A model generated the notes under the pieces. The model made no database searches. It had not been told where the DNA came from and was given only the letters and a program-made list of their open reading frames with translations. The translations under genes were made by a program, and so were the position numbers. From Listeria innocua (lineage in GTDB: Bacteria; Bacillota; Bacilli; Lactobacillales; Listeriaceae), in the NCBI RefSeq assembly GCF_028596125.1, contig NZ_CP117229.1:1782001-1846000 (forward strand): DNA of 64,000 bases, read 5' to 3'. Below are positions 42,983-52,554 of this stretch, one piece after another. The stretch's first letter is position 1; every line of letters starts with the position of its first letter.

Positions 42983-43011
42983 AGTATAACGAACAATTAT
43001 TTTTTTGTAAA
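42983..43011 (-). promoter_or_regulatory. Promoter of the mnt operon
   Basis: Minus strand TTTACA (43006-43011), 17-bp spacer, TATACT (42983-42988). Confidence 0.78.
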
Positions 43012-43022
43012 GTAAAATGTCT

Positions 43023-43059
43023 AAAAAAATCCTGTAGTTTTATTAACTACAGGATTTTT
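43023..43059 (-). terminator. Terminator after the MarR gene
   Basis: AAAAATCCTGTAGTT and AACTACAGGATTTTT form a perfect 15-bp stem with a 5-nt loop, directly after the stop codon; ends in a T-run. Confidence 0.92.
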
Positions 43060-43060
43060 A

Positions 43061-43483
43061 CTATTTATTTGATTGTGAGCCATCTGCTAATTTTTTTAGT
43101 AATTTGCGGAATTCCGCTTGTTCGTACTCGGAAAAAACAGCAAAACGTTTAACAATCATTTCTTTTTTCTTTTTATCAATTTCTTTGACAAATTCCTCGG
43201 CATTAGATGTTAATTTTAATTCGATAATACGGCGGTCTACTTCAGAACGATGACGAGTAATTAATTTCTCTTCGACTAAAGTATCTGTAATGGCTGTGAT
43301 GTGACTGGCTGAAACATCAAGCGTTTTAGCTAAATCAGATGTTTTCGTTAATCCGCTAGAAATAAGACTCAAGACACGGTATTCGCTACCGCTTAGTCTT
43401 TTGTCAAGAACAGCTTCTACCTCATGACGAAAACTATTAAAAATTCGCTTAATCAATGTTTCAATTTCTAAGTATGTTTCCAT
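43061..43483 (-). CDS. MarR family transcriptional regulator
   Basis: A 140-residue winged-helix protein. LSGSEYRVLSLI leads into the HTH (TKTSDLAKTLDVSASHITAI, about 47-66), and the wing VEEKLITRHRSEVDRRI is typical of MarR. The ligand and targets are unknown. It follows ctpA by 38 bp and is probably co-transcribed with it; it ends at a strong terminator before the mnt operon, so it is not the obvious mnt regulator. Confidence 0.85.
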   Translation of the reverse strand: METYLEIETLIKRIFNSFRHEVEAVLDKRLSGSEYRVLSLISSGLTKTSDLAKTLDVSASHITAITDTLVEEKLITRHRSEVDRRIIELKLTSNAEEFVKEIDKKKKEMIVKRFAVFSEYEQAEFRKLLKKLADGSQSNK

Positions 43484-43521
43484 TTTTTTGCTACCTCCAG
43501 TTTTTCAAAAAAGTTATGCGT

Positions 43522-45012
43522 TTACTTCACCAAGGCTTTTGCTTTTTGTAGTTGTGGATCTGTTTCTTTTAGATGTTTTTGCGTTAGTTCAACTAATTTA
43601 TCCGTTGTCACGCCGGTCATAATTCCCGTAACATCTAAATTATTTGCTGCTTGAAATCTTTGTACTGCATATTCTGTATCTATATCGTATAAGCCATCTA
43701 CTTTTCCAACGTTGTAGTCTAGCGCTTTTAGCAATGTTTCGATTGTTTTCACATCATCACCAAAATCGCCATTTTTGTAGACTTTTGTGGAGGAAGGAAT
43801 AGTCATGGTCGCGTAACTTGGCATGTTCACAACCACATCTGGCGTAATACCTTTTTCATGAATCCATTCGCTATTTGGCGTCAACCATTTTGCGACTGTT
43901 AATTTAAGTGTGGAGTCATCGGATAAAGTGGTCGCTGTTTGCACAGTACCTTTACCAAACGATTTATTTCCTACAAGTTTAATACCGCCAGATTCTTTCG
44001 CTGCTGCTGCCAGAATTTCTGATGCACTTGCACTCCCACCATCTATAAGCATTGTTGTTGGTACTTTAACTTTATAATCACCATGTGAGCTGCTATCGGC
44101 TTTAATGGCGGATTTATCGCCATCTTTTCCTTGTTCTTGAACGACAATTTTGCCATCAGGAACAAATAAACTAGAAATAGAGACTGCTTGATCGAGTAAC
44201 CCACCTGGATTTCCTCGTAAATCAATCACAAGTCCTTTCATACCATCTTTTTCCAAAGCTTTTAATGCTTTTTCAAGCTCATCATAGGTATTTTCAGAGA
44301 AGGTACTAATAGTTACGTGGGCGATTTTGTCATTACCCATTTCTTTATAGACCGTTTCGATTGGAATTTCGTCACGTGTAATAGTTACGTCAAACGGTTT
44401 ATCTTCATTTGAGCGTTGGATAGTTAAAGTGACATCCGTTCCTTTTTCACCACGGATTTTTTTAGTTGCTTCTGTCGCTGTATCGCCTTTGACAGATTTA
44501 CCATCAACTTGTGTAATAATATCTTGAGGGCGCAAACCAGCTTTTTCAGCCGGGGAGTTTTTAATTGGAGAGACAACTACGATAGCTCCATCTTTTTCTT
44601 GAATTTCAGCACCAATTCCTTCAAAGCTAGAAGAAATTGTGTCATTAAATTCCGCCGATTCTTTTTTCGACATAAAAGTGGAATACGGATCATCTAAGGA
44701 ATTTACCATACCTGTGATTGCTCCATCTATCATGTTAGTGGATTTCGTGTCTTTATAGTATTTCTCAGAGATTTCATCATAGACATCATAGAGCTTTGTG
44801 AATTCTTTTCGCTCTGGGATGCTGACTTTCACTTGCTTATCATCCCCTAAAGACATGACGATCGTTGTTACTAATGCGGTAACAAATACAAAAGCAAATA
44901 AAAGCATTATAAATGGGAATAATTTCATTTTTATATAACCATTGCCAGGTTTTGTTTTTTCTTCTTCGGGTTTCTCCACTTTTTCTTCTTTGTTTTGTGG
45001 GGATTGTTCCAT
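43522..45012 (-). CDS. ctpA: C-terminal processing (S41) peptidase CtpA
   Basis: Membrane-anchored extracytoplasmic serine protease, 496 residues. A charged cytosolic tail and one membrane segment (about 30-54) precede a PDZ domain (about 110-190, FEGIGAEIQEK and GLRPQDIITQVDG). The S41 catalytic domain follows, with Ser in GGSASASEILAA and Lys in NKSFGKGTVQ. A C-terminal peptidoglycan-binding domain spans about 415-480. Likely substrates are envelope proteins; none can be named from the sequence. Confidence 0.92.
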   Translation of the reverse strand: MEQSPQNKEEKVEKPEEEKTKPGNGYIKMKLFPFIMLLFAFVFVTALVTTIVMSLGDDKQVKVSIPERKEFTKLYDVYDEISEKYYKDTKSTNMIDGAITGMVNSLDDPYSTFMSKKESAEFNDTISSSFEGIGAEIQEKDGAIVVVSPIKNSPAEKAGLRPQDIITQVDGKSVKGDTATEATKKIRGEKGTDVTLTIQRSNEDKPFDVTITRDEIPIETVYKEMGNDKIAHVTISTFSENTYDELEKALKALEKDGMKGLVIDLRGNPGGLLDQAVSISSLFVPDGKIVVQEQGKDGDKSAIKADSSSHGDYKVKVPTTMLIDGGSASASEILAAAAKESGGIKLVGNKSFGKGTVQTATTLSDDSTLKLTVAKWLTPNSEWIHEKGITPDVVVNMPSYATMTIPSSTKVYKNGDFGDDVKTIETLLKALDYNVGKVDGLYDIDTEYAVQRFQAANNLDVTGIMTGVTTDKLVELTQKHLKETDPQLQKAKALVK

Positions 45013-45121
45013 CTTTCTTCACCACTTTCTATGTAAAATGTAACTAATAATAGTACATTTTATTTAACTCATTTATTTTACCAGTTTTCCAAACATTTTG
45101 GTATCTTTTTTTCATGACAAA

Positions 45122-45153
45122 GAAAAAAGAGGGATTCACTCAGGAATCCCTCT
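45122..45153 (-). terminator. Terminator of the csoR-copA-copZ operon
   Basis: Minus strand AGAGGGATTC and GAATCCCTCT form a 10-bp stem with a 6-nt loop, followed by TTTTTTC. It sits between copZ and ctpA. Confidence 0.9.
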
Positions 45154-45164
45154 CGCTTCTAAAC

Positions 45165-45371
45165 TTAAGCTACTTCATATCCTGCTTCTTCTACAGCATC
45201 AATTAAAGCATCTTCAGTTACTTGACCTTTTTCAAATTCAACCGTTGCTGTTCCTTCATCCAAAGAAACTACAGCGCTTTTTACACCACTTACTTCTGAT
45301 AAAGCTTTGGTGACGCGAGCCTCGCAGTGTCCACAAGTCATACCTTCTACAGTTAATGTTAATTTTTCCAT
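45165..45371 (-). CDS. copZ: Copper chaperone CopZ
   Basis: A 68-residue heavy-metal-associated domain protein that carries Cu(I) to CopA. The metal motif GMTCGHCEARV has the CxxC pair near residues 13-16, and the ferredoxin-like fold ends in AVEEAGYEV. 12 bp after copA; last gene of the operon. Confidence 0.94.
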   Translation of the reverse strand: MEKLTLTVEGMTCGHCEARVTKALSEVSGVKSAVVSLDEGTATVEFEKGQVTEDALIDAVEEAGYEVA

Positions 45372-45383
45372 TTTCTTTTCCTC

Positions 45384-47597
45384 CTATGATTTAAATTTAT
45401 ATCTTTTTAGGCGTAGTGCGTTAGTTACAACCGAAACGGAACTAAATGCCATCGCAAGTCCGGCTACCCATGGGGCAAGTAAGCCAAGTGCAGCTACTGG
45501 AATACCCGCACAGTTATAGGCAAGTGCCCAGAAAAAGTTTTGTCGGATGTTTCGCATCGTTGCTTTTGAAAGTTCGATTGTTTCTGGAATAAGTGTTAAA
45601 CGGTGACTTACGAGCGTTACATCACCAGTTTCAATCGCAATATCTGTTCCCGTTCCAATACTAATGCCAATATCACTCGCTGCAAGAGCTGGAGCATCAT
45701 TAATACCATCGCCAACAAATGCAACAATATGTCCTTCTTGTTGTAGTTTTTCTACTAATGCGCTTTTATCGTTTGGTAGTTGTTCGGCAAAAAACATATC
45801 TGCTCCTAAATCTTTCGCCATATTTTCTACTACGACAGATTGGTCGCCGGAACAAATAGCTGTTTTAATACCTTGTGCTTGCAGTTTTTGAATTGCTTCT
45901 TTTGCCTCTGGTCGTGGTGTATCGGATAAAGCAAGTGCTCCGGCATAAGTACCGTCTATTGCCATTGCTACAACCGTTTTCCCTGCATTCATCCAACTTT
46001 GGATTAATTCATCTTCTTCGCTCGGGATAGTTGTAAGTGAAGACACATAGCGATAAGCGCCGAGTTCCACTTTACTATCATCCAAATTACCTGTCATCCC
46101 ATGCCCAGCTTTAGCGCGGATTTTTCCTTGTTTTACATCTGATACATCGATTTTTTCAGAGTCTAACATGTTGATAATCGCTTTGGCAATTGGATGTTCT
46201 GATTGTTGTTCCATCAAGAATAAATAAGGGAAAAATTTGTCGTTGCTTGCTTTTTTATCACTTACTTCTAATTTACCTTCTGTCAAAGTACCAGTTTTAT
46301 CAAAAACAATTGTGTCGACTTTGGAAGTACGTTCTAAATGTTCCCCGCCTTTAAATAATATCCCACTTTCGGCGCCTTTACCAGTTCCGGCCATAATCGC
46401 TGTTGGTGTTGCGAGCCCGAGAGCACAGGGACAAGCAATAACTAAAACAGCAATTGCAGCTTCTAATGATCCATCTACCGTGCCTGTTACAAGGTACCAA
46501 ATAATAAATGTTACAGCTGCAATTCCAAGTACAATCGGTACAAAAATACCCGAGATTTTATCTGCCAAACGTTGAATTGGCGCTTTAATTCCTTGTGCTT
46601 CTTCCACTAAACGAATAATCGATTCTAAAACGGTTTCTTCCATTCGTTTCGTAATTTTTGCTTGGAAAGCTCCGTCAAAGTTGATAGTCGCTCCAATAAC
46701 AGAATCACCTGGTTTTTTCTCTACAGGCACGGGTTCACCAGTAATCATCGCTTCATCAATGCTTGTTTCTCCGGAGATAATTTCTGCATCCATTGGCACT
46801 TTTTCACCAGGACGAACTAGAATAATATCACCAATTTTGAGAGAATCTACTGGTACTAACCATTCTTTGCCTTCACGAATAACAGTTGCTTCTTTCGCTT
46901 GTAGTTCGAGTAATCCAGCAATAGATTCTGTTGTTCTCGAAGTTGCATATGATTCGAGTAATTTACCTAATAAGATTAACGTAATCAACACAGCACTTGT
47001 TTCAAAGTAATAATGCGGCATCACGCTTGGATCAATCATATGACGGATATATTCCACTACACTATAAAAGTAAGCTGCGGATGTACCAAGTGCGACCAAA
47101 ACGTCCATATTCGCGCTTTTACCTCGAAGCGCCTTATAAGCCCCATCATAAAACCGCCAACCAATATAAAATTGGACAATGGTTGCGAGTACTAATTGAA
47201 TGGTTGGATTAATCCAGTTACCAATTGTTTCCGCAAACGCCATTTCATGAATATATGGAATGTGAGTAACCATCGTTAAAAGTAATGGCAGTGAGAGCAC
47301 AGCTGAAAGAATAAAACGTCTCACTTCTTTTTTGAAATTCTTTTCTAAAACGGCGTCTTTTTCTTCTTTTGACATTTTTTCTGCAGCATCATAACCAGCA
47401 TGCTTCACGACTTTGATTAATTCTTCTGTCGTGGTCACTTCTGGGTCGTAATATACAGCCGCATTTTCAGTGACTAAATTGACATTGGCTTTTTCAACAC
47501 CTTCTGCTTTATTTAAAGATTTCTCAATTCTTGTTGAACAAGCCGCACAAGTCATCCCAAAAACATTCAAATCCTGTCTTACATATTTATCATCCAC
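45384..47597 (-). CDS. copA: Copper-exporting P1B-type ATPase CopA
   Basis: Copper efflux pump, 737 residues. It has a single N-terminal metal-binding domain ([15 protein letters not shown], Cys17 and Cys20), fewer than the two in B. subtilis CopA. Eight membrane segments include the CPC motif ([13 protein letters not shown]). The phosphorylation motif DKTGTLTEG, the HP motif [12 protein letters not shown] and [10 protein letters not shown] complete the P-type core. Placed between csoR and copZ under a CsoR operator. Confidence 0.95.
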   Translation of the reverse strand: MDDKYVRQDLNVFGMTCAACSTRIEKSLNKAEGVEKANVNLVTENAAVYYDPEVTTTEELIKVVKHAGYDAAEKMSKEEKDAVLEKNFKKEVRRFILSAVLSLPLLLTMVTHIPYIHEMAFAETIGNWINPTIQLVLATIVQFYIGWRFYDGAYKALRGKSANMDVLVALGTSAAYFYSVVEYIRHMIDPSVMPHYYFETSAVLITLILLGKLLESYATSRTTESIAGLLELQAKEATVIREGKEWLVPVDSLKIGDIILVRPGEKVPMDAEIISGETSIDEAMITGEPVPVEKKPGDSVIGATINFDGAFQAKITKRMEETVLESIIRLVEEAQGIKAPIQRLADKISGIFVPIVLGIAAVTFIIWYLVTGTVDGSLEAAIAVLVIACPCALGLATPTAIMAGTGKGAESGILFKGGEHLERTSKVDTIVFDKTGTLTEGKLEVSDKKASNDKFFPYLFLMEQQSEHPIAKAIINMLDSEKIDVSDVKQGKIRAKAGHGMTGNLDDSKVELGAYRYVSSLTTIPSEEDELIQSWMNAGKTVVAMAIDGTYAGALALSDTPRPEAKEAIQKLQAQGIKTAICSGDQSVVVENMAKDLGADMFFAEQLPNDKSALVEKLQQEGHIVAFVGDGINDAPALAASDIGISIGTGTDIAIETGDVTLVSHRLTLIPETIELSKATMRNIRQNFFWALAYNCAGIPVAALGLLAPWVAGLAMAFSSVSVVTNALRLKRYKFKS

Positions 47598-47611
47598 TCT
47601 AAATACCCCCC

Positions 47612-47905
47612 TCAGGTTTTAGAAAACTGACGTATAGCCTTAAGTAAGTCCTCCATTACGTCATCTTCTCCGTTTTTTGCAGCATCCACGACACAGTGTG
47701 CTGTATGATGTTCTAATACTTGCAAGCCAACATTTTTAAGTGCTTTATTCGCTGCTGAAATTTGAACTAAGATGTCTGTACAATATCTATCATCCTCGAC
47801 CATTTGAGCGATACCGCGAATTTGGCCTTCGATACGTCGCAAACGATTTTGAAGTAATTTCGTTTCTTCATCTTTGCGTGGAACAATGGGTTGGTCATGT
47901 TTCAT
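47612..47905 (-). CDS. csoR: Copper-sensing repressor CsoR
   Basis: Cu(I)-responsive repressor, 97 residues from the ATG at 47905 ([10 protein letters not shown]), which has AAAGGAGGAG upstream. The longer frame to 47968 would run through the promoter. The Cu(I) ligand set Cys-x-His-x-Cys is visible as the Cys of RYCTDIL and the His and Cys of [19 protein letters not shown] is the family N-terminal helix. First gene of csoR-copA-copZ. Confidence 0.93.
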   Translation of the reverse strand: MKHDQPIVPRKDEETKLLQNRLRRIEGQIRGIAQMVEDDRYCTDILVQISAANKALKNVGLQVLEHHTAHCVVDAAKNGEDDVMEDLLKAIRQFSKT

Positions 47906-47935
47906 ATTTTCTCCTCCTTTGTTTCTACAATTAAC

Positions 47936-47964
47936 AGTATACCCCCTATAGGTATATTTTGCAA
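47936..47964 (-). promoter_or_regulatory. Promoter of csoR-copA-copZ with embedded CsoR operator
   Basis: Minus strand TTGCAA (47959-47964), 17-bp spacer, TATACT (47936-47941). The palindrome TATACCCCCTATAGGTATA (47938-47956) lies in the spacer and overlaps the -10. Its G/C-run core flanked by ATACC/GGTAT fits CsoR operators. Confidence 0.85.
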
Positions 47965-47983
47965 ACATTTAATTTTTAAAAAT

Positions 47984-48021
47984 AAAAAAAGAACCATAAA
48001 CAACTAAATGTTTATGGCTCT
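47984..48021 (-). terminator. Terminator of the VanY-type gene
   Basis: Minus strand AGAGCCATAAACA and TGTTTATGGTTCT form a 13-bp stem (one G-U) with a 6-nt loop, followed by a long T-run. Confidence 0.9.
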
Positions 48022-48029
48022 AAAGCTTG

Positions 48030-48854
48030 TTATTTTGCGGCATCTACTTTCTTTTGTAGTGCTTTAACATGTTCAAAAAATTCTTCTAATGTCCAGTTGT
48101 TTTTGTAAATGATTGTTGCAGCGTCTTTGCCAACATAACGATAATGCCAAGATTCGTATTGATATTTCGTAATATCTTCTCTACCTTTCATATAACGAAG
48201 GATAAAGCCGTAATTATGGGCATTTTCTTCTAACCATTTACCTTCTGGGGTAGTTCCAAATGCTTCAGTTAGTTCATATGATTGATTTTCTGAGGAAATA
48301 TCCATTGCTAATCCAGTTTGGTGCTCACTTGTTCCAGGGTAAGCCACTGCTTCTCTAGCTTTTTTATCCCCTTTGGAATTTACTTCAGCTTGGAATACCT
48401 CTTGTTGTCGTTTATAAGAACGATAACCCGACACAGCAAAAAGTTTCTTACCATCTTGATTTGCTGCTTTGAACATTTCTTCAAGGGCTGTTCCTGCTTC
48501 TTTTCTTAATTGCGCTTTTTCTACTTGTTCATTCCCAAAAGAAAAAGTAACATTTGGTCGAACTAAATCAGGGGGGGTATATGTTGGCTGCAAGGAATAA
48601 TCTTTATTAGCAAGTACTAATATATTTTCCTCGTTTTCGATATACTGAATCCCATTTTTTTCGACTAATTTATTTTGTTTATCAATGTAAGGATAAAGCG
48701 GATCTTTTTCTAAGTCAGCAAGTGTATTATTACTTGTGGCTTTTTGCTCCACTTTAGCGACTGGCTCTGCATTTTGCCCGCCGAAATATTGATCTTCTAC
48801 CGTGTTTACACAACTGATAGTAACGGCTAAAGCAATTGTTAATAAAGAACTCAT
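48030..48854 (-). CDS. D-alanyl-D-alanine carboxypeptidase, VanY/peptidase M15B family
   Basis: Trims D-Ala from peptidoglycan stem peptides, outside the cell. 274 residues. Zinc-peptidase motifs: VSGYRSYKRQQEVF, then GTSEHQTGLAMDIS (His and Asp ligands) and ESWHYRYVG (catalytic Glu and third His). The N-terminus has a hydrophobic stretch with a possible lipobox-like TISC at residue 14, but no basic residue before it. The ATG lies 13 bp from AGGAAGG, a long spacing, with stop codons just upstream in frame. Confidence 0.88.
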   Translation of the reverse strand: MSSLLTIALAVTISCVNTVEDQYFGGQNAEPVAKVEQKATSNNTLADLEKDPLYPYIDKQNKLVEKNGIQYIENEENILVLANKDYSLQPTYTPPDLVRPNVTFSFGNEQVEKAQLRKEAGTALEEMFKAANQDGKKLFAVSGYRSYKRQQEVFQAEVNSKGDKKAREAVAYPGTSEHQTGLAMDISSENQSYELTEAFGTTPEGKWLEENAHNYGFILRYMKGREDITKYQYESWHYRYVGKDAATIIYKNNWTLEEFFEHVKALQKKVDAAK

Positions 48855-48911
48855 ATATGTTTATCAACCTTCCTGTATACATTAAGTCAAAATCTAAGGT
48901 AGTAATTTTGA

Positions 48912-49613
48912 TTATTTTATTGCTGCTTCTAATGCTACAACAATCATATCATTAAAAGTAGTTTGGCGCTCTTCAGCGGATGTTTCTTCACCTGTAAAAA
49001 TGTGATCGCTGACTGTTAGAATAGCAAGTGCACGACGGCCATATTTTTGCGCTAATGTATAAAGAGCCGCTGCTTCCATTTCAATTCCCAGTACTCCGTA
49101 ATCGGCTAATTGTTGTTTATCCAATTGATCATTATAAAAACGATCCGCTGAGAAAACATTACCAACTTTTAGAGATAGGCCTTTTTCAACGCCTGCATCA
49201 TACGCTTTTTTTAATAAAGAAAAATCTGCTACTGGCGCAAAGTCAACACCAGCAAAAGTGTTACGATTAATTTGAGAATCTGTCGAAGCTGCTTGAGCAA
49301 TTACAACATCACGAACTTTAACGTCCGCTTGAATGCCACCCATTGTTCCAACGCGAATCAAATTTTTCACATCATAGCTTTGAATTAATTCATTCACATA
49401 AATCGAAATTGACGGAATTCCCATACCAGTTCCCATAACAGAAACTTTTTCGCCTTTATATGTACCAGTAAATCCTAGCATTCCTCTTACTTGGTTAAAT
49501 AATACAACGTCCTCTAAGAATGTTTCGGCAATGTATTTCGCACGCAAAGGATCTCCTGGTAATAAAATTGTTTCGGCAATTTCCCCTTGTTTTGCTTCGA
49601 TATGTACGCTCAT
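48912..49613 (-). CDS. deoD: Purine nucleoside phosphorylase, DeoD type
   Basis: Phosphorolysis of purine (deoxy)nucleosides for salvage; hexameric trimer-of-dimers type. 233 residues. [42 protein letters not shown] and TVSDH (catalytic Asp) are diagnostic. Ribosome site AGGAGGAG. 12 bp after the yozE-like gene. Confidence 0.95.
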   Translation of the reverse strand: MSVHIEAKQGEIAETILLPGDPLRAKYIAETFLEDVVLFNQVRGMLGFTGTYKGEKVSVMGTGMGIPSISIYVNELIQSYDVKNLIRVGTMGGIQADVKVRDVVIAQAASTDSQINRNTFAGVDFAPVADFSLLKKAYDAGVEKGLSLKVGNVFSADRFYNDQLDKQQLADYGVLGIEMEAAALYTLAQKYGRRALAILTVSDHIFTGEETSAEERQTTFNDMIVVALEAAIK

Positions 49614-49625
49614 AATTTTCTCCTC

Positions 49626-49859
49626 CTAATGTTTGTTTTTCTCTTCATCTAGCAAATACGCTTCCCAAAGTTCATCGAAAATAGACATTCCCGGTAAATA
49701 AGGCGCATTAAACTCAAGATAGTCACAAAGAATATGATAATTTCTTGTTTGCTTTGGAAAACTATGATCTCGGTATGCATTGTTGGCAAATTCCGTTTTC
49801 TGATCTGTTAGCTTCGGGTCCCGATATGTCATTAAAAAATGATAAAATGATCTTCCCAA
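49626..49859 (-). CDS. YozE-like UPF0346 family protein
   Basis: A 77-residue protein of unknown function with the family features [37 protein letters not shown] and FDELWEAY. I chose the TTG at 49859 (MGRSFYHF), matching the family N-terminus. The open frame extends to a GTG at 49871, but that codon touches the ribosome site CGGAGTG; neither spacing is ideal. Precedes deoD on the same strand. Confidence 0.8.
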   Translation of the reverse strand: MGRSFYHFLMTYRDPKLTDQKTEFANNAYRDHSFPKQTRNYHILCDYLEFNAPYLPGMSIFDELWEAYLLDEEKNKH

Positions 49860-49921
49860 CGTACAACACACTCCGCTCTTTTTATGCTTTAACTATAGTT
49901 GATTTCTCGTGAAAAATAAAG

Positions 49922-50827
49922 TTAATTTTCAAGTTTACTTAGAATTTCTTCTGCTAGTCGATGTGTCTCTAATGCATCTTCTTCAGTAATTGGAGCTTTT
50001 TCGCCGTTTCGAACAGCATTTAAAAACGCCTGAATAATCGGTACAAAGCCGCGTTTATAAAGCGTTGTTTCCCAGTCACCAAACCGTTCAAAACGCTCGG
50101 TCGTTCCTTCATAAATATGTGTCTCTGTTACATTTTCCACTTCATATTTAGCGCTTTTTGTCATCACGGCTAAACGTTCTTCATTCACACCACTATCCCG
50201 GTTCATGATGGCAGTAGCTACTTTATTGCCAGCAGAAATTTGGACAGTTACACTAGACAGTAATTCGTTTTGCCAAACAGGTACCATATGTAATTGATCA
50301 ATTTTTGCATCAAGTAAATAACGGACGGTATCAATGACATGGATAAAATCATCATAAATAAATGTACGTGCCTCACCTGGCTGTCCTGCGCGGTTTTTTT
50401 GCATTACTATCATGTTTATATCCGTTAATGCTTTTAATTCTTGATATTTAGGTGCATAACGACGGTTAAATCCTGTCATTAATAGCGTGTTTTTTTCTTC
50501 GGCTAAGCGCGTCAATTCTTCCACTTCGGCCAAATTATCGGCAATTGGCTTATCTACATAAACTGGAATATTATGTGATAAAAAAGTCCGAATTACTTCT
50601 GGATGACTTGCTGTAGATGAATGTACAAAAGCTGCATTAACGCCAGATTCTATCATTGAATGAATACTTTGATGATAATGATCAAAACGATATTTTTCGC
50701 TTAAATGCTTTAATTTTTGTGCATTTCTTGTATAAAGATGGACCTCGATATTTTCCATCTCAGCAAAAACAGGTAAATACGCTTTTTGTGCAATTCCACC
50801 GAGTCCCACTACTGCTACTTTCAACAT
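49922..50827 (-). CDS. GFO/IDH/MocA family NAD(P)-dependent oxidoreductase
   Basis: A 301-residue dehydrogenase-like protein with Rossmann motif VGLGGIAQKAYLPVF at the N-terminus and VDKPIADNLAEVEEL, containing the conserved Lys-Pro, around residue 94. The substrate (a sugar or inositol derivative in many relatives) cannot be deduced. Ribosome site AAAGGAGC. It stands alone downstream of the msr hairpin. Confidence 0.85.
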   Translation of the reverse strand: MLKVAVVGLGGIAQKAYLPVFAEMENIEVHLYTRNAQKLKHLSEKYRFDHYHQSIHSMIESGVNAAFVHSSTASHPEVIRTFLSHNIPVYVDKPIADNLAEVEELTRLAEEKNTLLMTGFNRRYAPKYQELKALTDINMIVMQKNRAGQPGEARTFIYDDFIHVIDTVRYLLDAKIDQLHMVPVWQNELLSSVTVQISAGNKVATAIMNRDSGVNEERLAVMTKSAKYEVENVTETHIYEGTTERFERFGDWETTLYKRGFVPIIQAFLNAVRNGEKAPITEEDALETHRLAEEILSKLEN

Positions 50828-50853
50828 ACATTTCGCTCCTTTTTCATAACAAT

Positions 50854-50905
50854 GCCAGAGAATGATTTCGCGATATTATTCTACGCATTTCATTTTCTGG
50901 CATCG
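50854..50905 (-). other. Long inverted repeat between msrB and the oxidoreductase gene
   Basis: ATGCCAGAGAATGA (50854-50867) and TCATTTTCTGGCAT (50892-50905) form a 14-bp stem with one mismatch around a 24-nt loop. No U-tract follows, so a simple terminator is uncertain. Confidence 0.6.
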
Positions 50906-50910
50906 TTTGT

Positions 50911-51348
50911 TTATTCAAAGATTTTCTTATAGGTTTGGTAGCCTTCTTCTTCTAACTTATCAACGGGGATAAATCGAAGCGCTGCGGAATTGATGCAGTA
51001 TCTAAGTCCACCTTGATCTTGTGGTCCATCTGGAAAAACATGCCCTAAGTGCGAATCAGCCTCAACTGACTTCACTTCCGTCCGAATCATCCCATGTGAT
51101 AAATCTCTATGTTCGATTACTTCTGCTTCGTCAATTGGTTTTGTGAAACTTGGCCAACCACAACCAGCATCATACTGATCATTGGATGAAAATAACGGCT
51201 TTCCTGAAACAATATCTACATAGATTCCTTTTGCCACATTATCATAAAATTCATTTTGAAATGGGCGTTCGGTATCCGCTTTTTGGGTCACATTATATTG
51301 TATATCTGTTAGCTGTTTAAGTCGCTCGTTTTTTTTACTTTCATCCAT
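50911..51348 (-). CDS. msrB: Peptide-methionine (R)-S-oxide reductase MsrB
   Basis: Repairs the R epimer of methionine sulfoxide. 145 residues. The catalytic Cys is in [13 protein letters not shown]; a second cysteine in DAGCGWPSF may be the resolving residue. The two CxxC zinc pairs of many MsrB proteins are absent (the region reads [13 protein letters not shown]), so it is a zinc-free form. Starts 6 bp after msrA. Confidence 0.94.
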   Translation of the reverse strand: MDESKKNERLKQLTDIQYNVTQKADTERPFQNEFYDNVAKGIYVDIVSGKPLFSSNDQYDAGCGWPSFTKPIDEAEVIEHRDLSHGMIRTEVKSVEADSHLGHVFPDGPQDQGGLRYCINSAALRFIPVDKLEEEGYQTYKKIFE

Positions 51349-51354
51349 TTGACT

Positions 51355-51888
51355 TCACCCTTTCCAGTTGGCATCTATGAATGCAGCACGACCGGAAGCT
51401 ACTTGATAACCTTCATAGTGCGCTTTTTCTTTTTTATAGAAATCTTGGTGATATTCCTCTGCAGGATAAAAAGTTTCTGCTTTTGCAATTTCTGTGACAA
51501 CTGGTTTCTTAAATCTTCCGCTTGCATCCAAAGCTGCTTTAGATTTTTCAGCGATTTGTCGTTGTTCCTCATTATGGTAAAAAATAACCGGACGATATGA
51601 ATCTCCGCGGTCGACAAATTGTCCCGCTGCATCAGTCGGATCTGTTTGTTGCCAGTATACTTCGACTAATTTTTCATAAGGAAATACTGCCGGATCAAAT
51701 GTAATTTCAACTGCTTCGGTATGCCCTGTTGTCCCGCTGCAAACTTCTTTATATGTTGGATTCACTGTATGTCCACCTGTATAACCCGAAACGACCTTCT
51801 CGATTCCTGGTTGTGTGTCAAAAGGTTTTACCATACACCAAAAGCATCCTCCAGCAAATGTTGCTTTTTCAAGTGATTCTTTTGTCAT
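51355..51888 (-). CDS. msrA: Peptide-methionine (S)-S-oxide reductase MsrA
   Basis: Repairs the S epimer of methionine sulfoxide. 177 residues. The catalytic Cys is in [12 protein letters not shown] near residue 16. [12 protein letters not shown] and YHQDFYKKE are typical. Co-transcribed with msrB and probably with ypmS-ypmR-degV upstream, as in B. subtilis. Confidence 0.95.
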   Translation of the reverse strand: MTKESLEKATFAGGCFWCMVKPFDTQPGIEKVVSGYTGGHTVNPTYKEVCSGTTGHTEAVEITFDPAVFPYEKLVEVYWQQTDPTDAAGQFVDRGDSYRPVIFYHNEEQRQIAEKSKAALDASGRFKKPVVTEIAKAETFYPAEEYHQDFYKKEKAHYEGYQVASGRAAFIDANWKG

Positions 51889-51924
51889 AAAAAATGCCCC
51901 CTAACTAGGATTGGGCCAGTTAAA

Positions 51925-52539
51925 TTACTTAACTGGTACTAAAAGTGTAAACGAAATATCGTCTTTCTTCAAATTTAGCGTATCGGCACGAACTTTTGTG
52001 TCGCCTTTTAGTTTTAATTTGTCCAAAGATAAATATATTTTTTCTTTTTTAGGAAGTACAGTGACCCACTCAGGGAATTTATAGTTTTTATTAACATAGT
52101 TCATCACGTAAGAAACTGGTAAAGGTAATGCTCCAACAGACATATCTGTCAGCGATAATTCTATATTTCCATTATCAACTACTTTTGGTGAAAATTTAAG
52201 TCTTAGTTCAACAGGCTCACCAAAAATCTTCGCTTCAGCTGTAAAATTGACATTATTTGCTACAAAAACTTTATAACCGATATCTTGCTCTTTGCTGAAC
52301 TCTTCTATATAGCTACTGATTAATTGGTTTAAGTCTGATTTAGTGGTGCTTGTTTGAAATTCAATATTTGATTTATTGCTAATAAGCGAAGGCGTTGGCT
52401 CTTCTTGTGGGCTAAGTACAAAGACTGTTACATAAAGCCAGCCAGCAAGAAGGATAAGCAAACTAATTAAAGTTAGGCAAATCCATTTCCAATAATTTCG
52501 TTTTGGTTTTTTTGGAGCTGATCTTGTTTCTACTTGCAA
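51925..52539 (-). CDS. YpmS family membrane-anchored protein
   Basis: A 204-residue protein of the YpmS family, function unknown. One N-terminal membrane segment (about 16-38, WICLTLISLLILLAGWLYV) after a basic tail; the rest is extracytoplasmic. The start is TTG at 52539, seven bases after AAAGGTGA. Conserved neighbour of ypmR and degV. Confidence 0.82.
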   Translation of the reverse strand: MQVETRSAPKKPKRNYWKWICLTLISLLILLAGWLYVTVFVLSPQEEPTPSLISNKSNIEFQTSTTKSDLNQLISSYIEEFSKEQDIGYKVFVANNVNFTAEAKIFGEPVELRLKFSPKVVDNGNIELSLTDMSVGALPLPVSYVMNYVNKNYKFPEWVTVLPKKEKIYLSLDKLKLKGDTKVRADTLNLKKDDISFTLLVPVK

Positions 52540-52554
52540 GATTTTATCACCTTT

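Noticed and set aside
43061-43483. MarR protein as an AdcR/Zur-like regulator of the adjacent metal transporter
   Set aside because: A strong terminator separates them, the operon has its own MntR box, and I could not identify an AdcR-type metal ligand set.
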